Positions 4,840 through 10,871 of a DNA stretch of 10,871 bases are shown one piece after another. Numbering within the stretch: the stretch's first letter is position 1; each line of letters begins with the position of its first letter. The notes beneath the pieces were generated by a model that saw nothing but the letters and a program-made list of their open reading frames with translations, did not search any database and was not told the origin of the DNA. The stretch is taken from the NCBI GenBank assembly GCA_050692915.1, contig JBOGVU010000083.1, positions 1 to 10,871 of the forward strand, written 5' to 3'. The position numbers and the translations under genes are program-made. The stretch comes from CALAEC01 sp050692915 (GTDB lineage Bacteria; Actinomycetota; UBA4738; CALAEC01).

Positions 4840-4848
4840 GGGTAGATA
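4840..4848 (+). promoter_or_regulatory. GGGTAGATA element of the sigma-factor gene
   Basis: GGGTAGATA ends eight bases before the ATG at 4857, the same distance as in the aldo/keto reductase and P-type ATPase genes. No Shine-Dalgarno is visible before this ATG (CGACTGAG), which supports leaderless translation. The hexamer TAGATA is a poor match at its last base, so the exact box is uncertain. Confidence 0.35.
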
Positions 4849-4856
4849 CGACTGAG

Positions 4857-5801
4857 ATGAGCGCCGTGCCCGAACGCCTCCGTGTCGGCGACGAGCCGAT
4901 GTCGACCGACGAGGTCCGCCTCTACCTCGAGGCGGCCGCCCGGGAACCCCTCCTCACCAAGGAGGAGGAGGTCCAGCTCGCCATGACCATCGAGCGGGGC
5001 AAGGAGGCCGAGGACCGGCTCCGGGGCGGCCGGCTCCGCTCTCCTCGGAGCATCCGGAAGGCCGAGGAGGAGGTTCGGGAGGCCCGGCGAGCCCGTCAGC
5101 GGTTCATCCTGGCCAACCTCCGGCTGGTGGTGTCCGTGGCCCGCAAGTACCAGGGCCAGGGCCTGTCCCTGCTCGACCTGGTCCAGGACGGCAACCTGGG
5201 CCTGATGCGGGCCGTGGAGCTGTTCGACTGGCGGCGGGGGTTCAAGTTCTCCACCTACGCCACGTGGTGGATCCGGCAGGCCATCACCCGAGCGATCGCT
5301 GACCGGGGCCGGACCATCCGGCTGCCCGTCCACGTCGGTGAGCGGATCCGCAAGGTGAAGTCGACCGCCTGGCACATGGCCCAGCGTTCCGGCCAAGAGC
5401 CGACCTCCCAGGAGGTGGCCACCGCGGTCGGGTCCACGGCGGAGGAGGTCGAGGAACTCCTCGACCTGGAGCGGCGTCAGCCCATGTCCCTGCAGGCCCC
5501 GGTCGGCGAGGACACAGAGCTGGGCGAGCTGATCGAGGAGTCCGAGGCCCAGTCCGGCTTCGACGAGGTCGAGGAGGGCATCCTCCGCCAGGAGATCGGG
5601 CAGACCATGGACGCCCTCCTGTCAGACCAGGAGCGCGAGGTCCTGTCGCTCCGGTACGGCCTGGGGAACGGTCAGCCTCTCTCGCTCCGCGAGACCGGCC
5701 GCATGATGGGCCTCTCGGCCGAACGGGTCCGCCAGATCGAGCGCGAGGCGTTCTCGAAGCTGCGCGACTCCGAGGTCATCGCCGCCGCCGTGGCCTTCTG
5801 A
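4857..5801 (+). CDS. RNA polymerase sigma-70 factor, RpoD-like (group 2) family
   Basis: A 314-residue sigma factor that directs RNA polymerase to promoters. Region 1.2 spans about 16-50 (TDEVRLYLEAAAREPLLTKE), region 2 about 84-154 with the -10-reading and melting motif FSTYATWWIRQAI (131-143), region 3 about 163-235, and region 4 about 246-310 with the -35-reading helix LSLRETGRMMGLSAERVRQI. Region 1.1 and the large non-conserved insert of housekeeping RpoD are absent. Together with the length, this favours a group 2 factor like actinobacterial SigB/HrdA-type proteins over the essential SigA, though a compact housekeeping factor cannot be excluded. No anti-sigma gene is nearby. The ATG at 4857 is chosen over Met15 because the GGGTA element is placed for it and the extra residues read smoothly. 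The gene converges on the VOC gene with a 3-bp gap. Confidence 0.93.
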   Translation: MSAVPERLRVGDEPMSTDEVRLYLEAAAREPLLTKEEEVQLAMTIERGKEAEDRLRGGRLRSPRSIRKAEEEVREARRARQRFILANLRLVVSVARKYQGQGLSLLDLVQDGNLGLMRAVELFDWRRGFKFSTYATWWIRQAITRAIADRGRTIRLPVHVGERIRKVKSTAWHMAQRSGQEPTSQEVATAVGSTAEEVEELLDLERRQPMSLQAPVGEDTELGELIEESEAQSGFDEVEEGILRQEIGQTMDALLSDQEREVLSLRYGLGNGQPLSLRETGRMMGLSAERVRQIEREAFSKLRDSEVIAAAVAF

Positions 5802-5804
5802 CGG

Positions 5805-6575
5805 TCACGAGCCGTCCACCCCTCGAAGGGCCCCTCCCGGCACCGCACCGAGTGTGAACGTGGCTCCCGCGGGATCACTCACGACGGCGATCCTCCCCAC
5901 CGGGATGTCCATCGGGGGCAACACGATCCGGCCGCCCAGCTGCTCCGCTCGAGCCGCGCTCTCGTCAGCGTCGGCCACCCGGAACGAGACCGTCCACCGC
6001 GGGCTGGGATCCTCCCCTGGAGCCGGTTCGTGCGCTCCGCCGATCAAGAGGTGGCCCATGCTGAAGCCGAGCCGGGCGATGGGCCCCGGGGCAGCTTCGG
6101 CCTCCCACCCGAACAGGTCTCCGTAAAACGTTGCGGCGGCCTGGAGGTCGGCGGCCACGAGCTCGTTCCAGGTCCACGTCCCCACCTCGTTCACGATCTG
6201 CGCGCCGGCATGTCCCAGCGGCTGCCACAGGGCCACCTCGGCCCCGGTCGGGTCGCGGACCGACGACACCTTGCCTGTCCCCGTGATCCCGGTGGGCTCC
6301 ACCAGGACCTCGGCCCCCAGCGCGCGGGCCCGGGCTGTAGCCGTCTGGATGTCGTCGACGCACACGTTGGAGCTCCAGCCCGTCCCCTCCTCGGGCGAGT
6401 GCTCGTGCAGGCCCGAGACGATCCGGCCTGCCAGTCGCCACAGGACGTACCCGTCGACATCGTCGGCCTCCCACCCGAAGAGTCCCTCGTAGAAGGACCT
6501 CGCGCCGGCCACGTCGGTGGTCCCCAGGTCGATCCAGCAGAACGTCCCGGGCGGGTAGCGGGTCACCTCACCCAT
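5805..6575 (-). CDS. Two-domain VOC (glyoxalase/bleomycin-resistance fold) protein, CFP32-like
   Basis: A 256-residue cytosolic protein built from two similar VOC domains, about 8-118 and 130-245. Each opens with the same pattern: W-x-[DE]-L-x(2-3)-D-x3-A-x-[ST]-FY-x2-LFGWE. Each closes with a DP-x-GA segment (VRDPTGAEVALWQP and VSDPAGATFTLG). The linker GHAGAQIVNEVGTWTWNEL closely resembles that of mycobacterial CFP32 (Rv0577) and similar actinobacterial antigens. VOC folds usually bind a metal with His/Glu ligands and act on small electrophiles or bind drugs. Here the metal ligands are not obvious, so an enzymatic role is uncertain and a ligand-binding one possible. Translation starts at the ATG preceded by GAAGGAGG. 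It lies 40 bp downstream of the P-type ATPase on the same strand, so co-transcription is likely. Confidence 0.9.
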   Translation of the reverse strand: MGEVTRYPPGTFCWIDLGTTDVAGARSFYEGLFGWEADDVDGYVLWRLAGRIVSGLHEHSPEEGTGWSSNVCVDDIQTATARARALGAEVLVEPTGITGTGKVSSVRDPTGAEVALWQPLGHAGAQIVNEVGTWTWNELVAADLQAAATFYGDLFGWEAEAAPGPIARLGFSMGHLLIGGAHEPAPGEDPSPRWTVSFRVADADESAARAEQLGGRIVLPPMDIPVGRIAVVSDPAGATFTLGAVPGGALRGVDGS

Positions 6576-6615
6576 AGCCCTCCTTCGTCCCCCGGGAGAG
6601 TGGCCGCCACGCCCG

Positions 6616-9186
6616 TCATGGTAGCGGGACGGTCACCCGGCGCCACCGCTCCACGACCAGCATCAGTCCGATCGGCGCCAGCGCTCCCGCGGCCACGAGC
6701 CCCCATTCGCGGGCGGCCAGCGGGGCAGTGTCGAACACCGGCCAGGCCGGCGGGAACAGCACCACGAACGCCTGGAGGGCCAGGCCTCCCAGGACCGCGA
6801 GCAGGAGCCAGCGGTTCCGCCGCCGGGTGGGGAGCCGGGCCACGAACGCGTAGAGGAGGTGGGCCGCCACCAGGACCGTGAACATCACCGCCCGGGAGTG
6901 TCCCCACGGCTCACCCCAGACGAACCGGGCCACGGCCAGGGCCGTCATCGCCGAGGCCCCCATGAGCAGGCCCCGGACCGAGAGCAATCCCAGACGGGGA
7001 CCCTGGAGGAGGCGCTGGGTCCGGGGACGGGGAGGACGGCGCATCAGCCCTGGCTCGACGGGATCGACCCCCAGGGCCAGGGCCGGCAGGCCGTCCGTGA
7101 GGAGGTTCACCCACAGCAGCTGGAGAGGCAGGAGGGGGACGCCGAGGTCCGGGAACAGGAGGAGGCTTCCCACCACCACGGCGATCTCCGAGAGGTTGCC
7201 CCCGATGAGGTAGTCGACGACCTTGCGGATGTTGTCGTAGATCCCTCTCCCCTCGCGCACCGCGGTGACGATCGTGGCGAGGTTGTCGTCGGTGACCACC
7301 AGGTCCGCGGCCTCCCGAGAGACGTCGCTCCCCGTCTGCCCCATGGCCACCCCGATCTCGGCCCGGCGAAGCGCCGGAGCATCGTTCACCCCGTCCCCGG
7401 TGACCGCCACGACGTGGCCTCGCTCCCGGGCCGCCTCCACGAGCTCCAGCTTCTGGTCCGGATCGACCCGGGCGTACACGGAGGCGGCGGCCGGGTCCGC
7501 CTCCACACCCGATCGGCGCAGCTCCCGTCCGGTCACCACCCGGTCCTCGGGCCCGGCCAGCCCGACGTCCCTGGCCACCGCGGCCGCCGTCCCCGCGTGG
7601 TCGCCGGTCACCATCACCACGCGGATCCCCGCGGAACGGGCCTCGGCCACGGCCTCCGTCGCCTCCGCCCGGACAGGATCTCGAAGGGCCAGGACCCCGA
7701 GGAGCAGGAGGTCCTCCTCTGCGCCCTCCACGTCCTCGGGGGCGTCCTCGAACGTCCGGCTGGCCATTGCCAGCATCCGCATCCCGGTCCCGGCGAGCCG
7801 ATCCTCCAGCTCCTCGAGCGACGCCAGGTCGGCCTCGGTCAGCTCGCTCTCCTCCGCCGAGGGCCCCAGCCGGCCCACGCAGGCCGGCAGGACCGCCTCG
7901 GGGGCCCCCTTGACCAGCAGGAGCGCGCCATCGGGGGACCAGTGAAGGGTGGTCATCCGCCTCCGGACGGCCTCGAACGGAACCTCGCCGATGCGAGGGA
8001 ACGCCCGCCGGACCTCCTCCGCGTCCTGACCGTCGAACGCCTCCAGGAGGCCCACGTCGATGGGATCACCCGACCCCGGGACGGCGTCGTTGCAGAGGAG
8101 GGCCGCTCGCCGGATCCGGGCCCGCAACTCGGGGCCGACCTCCCCGAGGGGCACCGCGCCGGTCCCCGGGATCAGGACCGACTCCACCCGCAGGCGGTTC
8201 TCGGTGAGCGTGCCCGTCTTGTCGGTGAGGATCAGCGTCGTCGATCCGAGCGTCTCCACGGCGGCGAGCCTCCGCACGATGGCCCGGTGGGCGGCCATCC
8301 GGCGAACCCCGAGCGCCAGCGCAACCGTGACCACCGTGGCCAGGCCCTCGGGGACGGCCGCCACCGCCAGGGCCACCGAGGCCAGGAAGGCCCGCTCCAG
8401 GCTCTCGACACCCGTCCCCGTCCGCACGATAGTGAGGCCGAACACGAGCACCGCCACCAGGGTGGCGATCACGCCGAGCCGGGCGGTCAAGGCTCCCAGC
8501 TCGATCTGGAGCGGCGTCCTGGTCTGGGGACCGTGCAGCTGCTCCGCGATGGCCCCCACGGCCGTCCGGGGCCCGGTGGCCGTCACAATCCCCCTGGCGG
8601 TCCCCCTGGTCACCATGGTTCCCGCGAACGCCTGGCCGGTCCGCTCACCCAGGGGGACGTCGGCGTCCCCGCCGGAGCCGACCTCCTTGGAGACCGGGAG
8701 CGACTCGCCGGTGAGGACGGACTCGTCCACCTCCAGCGAGCGGACCATCACGAGCTCGAGATCGGCGGGGACCCGCTCCCCCGCGGCCAGGAGCACGAGG
8801 TCCCCCGGAACAATCACCGGCGAGGGCACGACCTCCTGGTGTCCGTCCCGGATCACCCGGGCGGTGGGGGTCTCCATCGAGCGAAGGGCCTCCAGGGCCC
8901 GGGCGGCCCGGCCCTCCTGCACCAGGCCGATCACCGCGTTGAGGACCACGATCGTGGTGATGGCCACCGCATCGAGGCGCTCACCCAGGCCGAAGCCGGA
9001 GACCGCCGCGGCCACCAGGAGCAGGATGGCCATCGGCTCCCGGAGCTGGCGGAGCAGCCGGAGGCCGAGCCCCTCCCGTGGAGGAGCGGGCAGCTCGTTC
9101 CGGCCGTACCGCTCCAGCCTGCGACCGGCCTCGTCGGCCGCCAGGCCCTCCTCTCGGAGGCGCTCCCGCTGCTCGGGCGTCGTCAC
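6616..9186 (-). CDS. Cation-transporting P-type ATPase, P2A (calcium) type
   Basis: An 856-residue membrane pump that uses ATP to move a cation, most likely Ca2+, out of the cytosol. All P-type motifs are present: TGES (159-162) in the actuator domain, phosphorylated Asp322 in DKTGTLTEN, KGAPE (426-430) for nucleotide binding, and TGDGVNDAP (596-604). Membrane residues match SERCA-type sites: Glu280 in VPEGL (M4), Asn664 and Glu667 in GGNLSEIA (M5), and Asn694, Thr697 and Asp698 in WVNLLTDGLPALALG (M6). At the M8 position of SERCA Glu908 this protein seems to have His776 (VLVAAH), so one of the two calcium sites may be altered. Heavy-metal-type N-terminal domains are absent. The GTG at 9186 starts VTTPEQRERL; it has no Shine-Dalgarno but GGGTACGCT ends eight bases upstream. 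The frame is open further upstream without protein-like sequence. The VOC gene follows. Confidence 0.93.
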   Translation of the reverse strand: MTTPEQRERLREEGLAADEAGRRLERYGRNELPAPPREGLGLRLLRQLREPMAILLLVAAAVSGFGLGERLDAVAITTIVVLNAVIGLVQEGRAARALEALRSMETPTARVIRDGHQEVVPSPVIVPGDLVLLAAGERVPADLELVMVRSLEVDESVLTGESLPVSKEVGSGGDADVPLGERTGQAFAGTMVTRGTARGIVTATGPRTAVGAIAEQLHGPQTRTPLQIELGALTARLGVIATLVAVLVFGLTIVRTGTGVESLERAFLASVALAVAAVPEGLATVVTVALALGVRRMAAHRAIVRRLAAVETLGSTTLILTDKTGTLTENRLRVESVLIPGTGAVPLGEVGPELRARIRRAALLCNDAVPGSGDPIDVGLLEAFDGQDAEEVRRAFPRIGEVPFEAVRRRMTTLHWSPDGALLLVKGAPEAVLPACVGRLGPSAEESELTEADLASLEELEDRLAGTGMRMLAMASRTFEDAPEDVEGAEEDLLLLGVLALRDPVRAEATEAVAEARSAGIRVVMVTGDHAGTAAAVARDVGLAGPEDRVVTGRELRRSGVEADPAAASVYARVDPDQKLELVEAARERGHVVAVTGDGVNDAPALRRAEIGVAMGQTGSDVSREAADLVVTDDNLATIVTAVREGRGIYDNIRKVVDYLIGGNLSEIAVVVGSLLLFPDLGVPLLPLQLLWVNLLTDGLPALALGVDPVEPGLMRRPPRPRTQRLLQGPRLGLLSVRGLLMGASAMTALAVARFVWGEPWGHSRAVMFTVLVAAHLLYAFVARLPTRRRNRWLLLAVLGGLALQAFVVLFPPAWPVFDTAPLAAREWGLVAAGALAPIGLMLVVERWRRVTVPLP

Positions 9187-9194
9187 CTCGGTCC

Positions 9195-9203
9195 AGCGTA
9201 CCC
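9195..9203 (-). promoter_or_regulatory. GGGTACGCT -10-like element of the P-type ATPase
   Basis: On the minus strand TACGCT (9195-9200) fits TANNNT and ends eight bases before the GTG at 9186, predicting a leaderless transcript. No good -35 is seen. The identical 9-mer faces the other way at 9275-9283. Confidence 0.45.
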
Positions 9204-9274
9204 AGGCGGCCGGGTTGCGGGACCTCTGCGGGGATCCATCCTCAGCTGAACCTGCGCTGACGGGCGAGCCGGCC

Positions 9275-9283
9275 GGGTACGCT
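9275..9283 (+). promoter_or_regulatory. GGGTACGCT -10-like element of the ABC transporter
   Basis: TACGCT (9278-9283) ends five bases before the GTG at 9289, so the mRNA would begin at or next to the start codon. A partial -35, GCTGAC (9256-9261), lies 16 bases upstream of the hexamer. No Shine-Dalgarno of the usual kind precedes the GTG. Confidence 0.45.
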
Positions 9284-9288
9284 GAGGC

Positions 9289-10191
9289 GTGGCCCAGGAC
9301 GCGGTCATCCAGGCCCGGGACCTGACGAAGTCCTACGGCCGGCACCGGGGGATCGAGGACGTGACCTTCGACGTCCTCCCGGGCGAGGTGTTCGGCTTCC
9401 TCGGACCCAACGGCGCCGGCAAGACCACCACGATCAGGATCCTCATGGACCTGATCCGTCCGACGAGCGGCGGCGCCTGGATCTTCGGCCTGGACGCCCG
9501 GGAGCGGGGCCTGGACATCCGGCGCCGGGTCGGCTACCTCCCCGGGGAGCTCCGTCTCTACGAGCACATGCGCTCCGAGGACCTCCTCCGGTACCTGGGC
9601 CACCTCCGCGGCGGGCTGGACTGGGCCCAGGTGGAGCGGCTGGCGGAGCGCCTCGACGCTGACCTCGACCGCCGGGTGGGTGAGCTCTCGTCCGGAAACA
9701 AGCAGAAGGTCGGGCTGATCCAGGCCCTGATGCACCGGTCGGAGCTGCTCATCCTGGACGAGCCGACCGGCGGCCTCGACCCGTTGATCCAGCACGAGTT
9801 CCACGGGATGGTCTCGGAAGCCGTGGCCGAAGGACGGACCGTGTTCCTCTCGTCCCACATCCTTCCCGAGGTCGAGGCGCTGTGTCACCGCGTGGGCATC
9901 ATCCGGGAGGGCCGGCTCGTCGCCGTGGAGGAGATCGGCGCCCTCAAGGCCAGGGCCATCCGCCGCCTGGAGATCCAGTTCGCCCGCCCGGTGCCCCCGG
10001 AGCAGTTCGCGAACCTCCCCGGCGTCCGCGACGTGAGCACCCAGGACTCAGTGGTCCGGTGCACGGTGGTGGGGGCGCTGGACGCGGTGATCAAGGCTGC
10101 GGCCCGGTTCGAGGTCGTGAACGTGGTGAGCCACGAGCCCGGCCTCGAGGAGATCTTCCTGGCCTACTACGGGGGGTCGGATGCTCCGTAA
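9289..10191 (+). CDS. ABC transporter ATP-binding subunit (drug/antibiotic exporter type)
   Basis: A 300-residue cytosolic ATPase that powers the permease encoded next to it. The nucleotide-binding domain fills about 5-225: Walker A GPNGAGKTT (39-47), signature LSSGNKQK (133-140) in place of the canonical LSGGQ, Walker B LLILDEPT (153-160) with catalytic Glu, and the switch His190 in LSSHIL. The Q-loop position reads GYLPGE, with Gly where Gln is usual, as found in several ABC-2 exporter ATPases. Residues about 226-300 form the C-terminal extension common in DrrA/CcmA-like exporters (VVNVVSHEPGLEEIFLAYYG). The GTG at 9289 is supported by the close -10-like box and by an N-terminus of normal length. 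The end overlaps the permease start by 11 bp. Substrate unknown; drug, lipid or antibiotic export is typical for the family. Confidence 0.93.
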   Translation: MAQDAVIQARDLTKSYGRHRGIEDVTFDVLPGEVFGFLGPNGAGKTTTIRILMDLIRPTSGGAWIFGLDARERGLDIRRRVGYLPGELRLYEHMRSEDLLRYLGHLRGGLDWAQVERLAERLDADLDRRVGELSSGNKQKVGLIQALMHRSELLILDEPTGGLDPLIQHEFHGMVSEAVAEGRTVFLSSHILPEVEALCHRVGIIREGRLVAVEEIGALKARAIRRLEIQFARPVPPEQFANLPGVRDVSTQDSVVRCTVVGALDAVIKAAARFEVVNVVSHEPGLEEIFLAYYGGSDAP

Positions 10192-10871
10192 CGTGTTCCT
10201 GAAGACCCTCAGGGACCGTCGGCGGTCCCTGTTCTGGTGGGCGGTGGGGCTGGTGGGGATGACCTTCATCACGGTCGGCTTCTGGCCGACCATCGAGGAG
10301 AGCGGGGATGAGCTGAATCGGCTGGCCGAGAACCTCCCCCCCGCGCTCCGGAACCTGGCCGGAGGCGAGCTGGATCTGACCTCGCCCGAGGGCTACCTCT
10401 CCGGCCGTGTCTTCTCGTTCCTGGCGCCGATCCTGTTCCTCAACTTCGCCATCGGCTTCGGGGCCCGCACCGTGGCCGGCGAGGAGCAGAAGGGGACCCT
10501 GGAGGTCGTCCTGGCCAGGCCGATCCCCCGGTGGCGCGTGGTGGCCGAGAAGTTCGGAGCCCTCACCGCGGCCACGTTCCTGCTCGGCGCGGTGCTGTGG
10601 GGGGCGCTGGCCGTGGGCGCGGAGCCGGTCGGCCTGGACATCGGCGCGGGTCCTCTGGCGGCGGCGGCGTTCATGGTCGTGCTCCTGGGGCTGGTCTTCG
10701 GGGCCCTGGCCCTCCTGGTGGGCTCCCTCACCGGCAGGCGAGGGTTGGCCCTCGGGATCACCACGGCCGTGGCCGTGGGGACCTACCTCCTCGACCTGTA
10801 CGCCTCGCTCTCGGAGGCGGTCGAGCCGTTCCGGGGCCTGTCACCCTTCCACTACTACGACGCCGCGGTCC
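10181..10871 (+). CDS. ABC-2 type permease, N-terminal part (cut by window end)
   Basis: Two hundred and thirty codons are open to the window edge, starting at an ATG that lies inside the last codons of the ATPase gene (11-bp overlap), which indicates translational coupling. The protein starts MLRNVFLKTLRDRRRSLFWW, the usual short basic N-terminus followed by a first membrane segment (about 16-36). An outward loop (37-75) is followed by membrane segments at about 76-97, 127-146, 158-182 and 187-207. The segment ARTVAGEEQKGTLEVVLARP (about 95-114) is the conserved coupling region of ABC-2 permeases, which contacts the ATPase. At least one more membrane segment should follow beyond the window. 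With the upstream ATPase it forms a complete exporter with two copies of each subunit. Confidence 0.88.
   Translation, partial: MLRNVFLKTLRDRRRSLFWWAVGLVGMTFITVGFWPTIEESGDELNRLAENLPPALRNLAGGELDLTSPEGYLSGRVFSFLAPILFLNFAIGFGARTVAGEEQKGTLEVVLARPIPRWRVVAEKFGALTAATFLLGAVLWGALAVGAEPVGLDIGAGPLAAAAFMVVLLGLVFGALALLVGSLTGRRGLALGITTAVAVGTYLLDLYASLSEAVEPFRGLSPFHYYDAAV

Larger units (their letters stand above)
9194..9284. repeat. 10-bp inverted repeat flanking the divergent intergenic region
   Basis: CAGCGTACCC (9194-9203) and GGGTACGCTG (9275-9284) are perfect reverse complements 71 bp apart. Each contains the -10-like box of the gene it faces (P-type ATPase, ABC transporter). GGCCGG also occurs near each copy. 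The repeat may simply be two strong matching promoters, or a pair of sites for one regulator acting on both genes. Confidence 0.5.

Noticed and set aside
3426..5396. Minus-strand open frame of 656 codons
   Set aside because: It overlaps the sigma factor, cupredoxin and reductase genes out of frame, with low-complexity translation; the true genes there have clear motifs.
6859..9249. Long plus-strand open frame (796 codons) opposite the P-type ATPase
   Set aside because: It mirrors the ATPase third-position GC bias, is rich in His/Gly/Arg, and has no recognisable motif.

Overview
The window is very GC-rich, with strong G/C preference at third codon positions and dense gene packing. It looks like a chromosomal segment from a high-GC actinobacterium or a close relative. 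Supporting this are a lysine/arginine-rich histone-H1-like protein, a two-domain VOC protein resembling mycobacterial CFP32, GTG starts, and several starts with a TANNNT-like -10 so close that the mRNA would be leaderless. No mobile element, tRNA, rRNA or CRISPR array was seen.

Left part (1-3345). The 5' tip of a minus-strand gene (1-33) diverges from a secreted peptidoglycan-recognition/amidase protein (312-1679). The 278 bp between them hold two inverted-repeat structures and a 12-bp palindrome. Converging on the amidase is a minus-strand cluster read from 2557 down to 1684: a rhodanese domain, its continuation with a CBS-domain pair, and a 50-residue Cys-rich protein overlapping that by 8 bp. 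The rhodanese and CBS parts are one continuous reading frame interrupted by a single UGA, placed where I would expect a cysteine, with a hairpin just downstream. Selenocysteine insertion and a simple nonsense mutation both fit. A histone-H1-like protein built on an 18-bp/6-residue repeat is divergent from this cluster (2728-3345).

Middle part (3350-6575). An aldo/keto reductase (minus) diverges from a secreted small cupredoxin, which is followed with a 4-bp CTGA overlap by a 92-residue protein of unknown function. Next come a primary-like (group 2) sigma-70 factor and a converging two-domain VOC protein.

Right part (6616-10871). A calcium-type (P2A-like) P-type ATPase on the minus strand diverges from a drug/antibiotic-type ABC exporter: an ATPase subunit plus an ABC-2 permease cut by the window end. 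Both divergent starts carry the same 9-mer, GGGTACGCT, just upstream, forming a 10-bp inverted repeat.

The genes do not make one pathway. The most notable points are the in-frame UGA in the rhodanese-CBS gene and the recurrent GGGTA element immediately upstream of several start codons. All functional calls come from motif recognition by eye; no database search was run.
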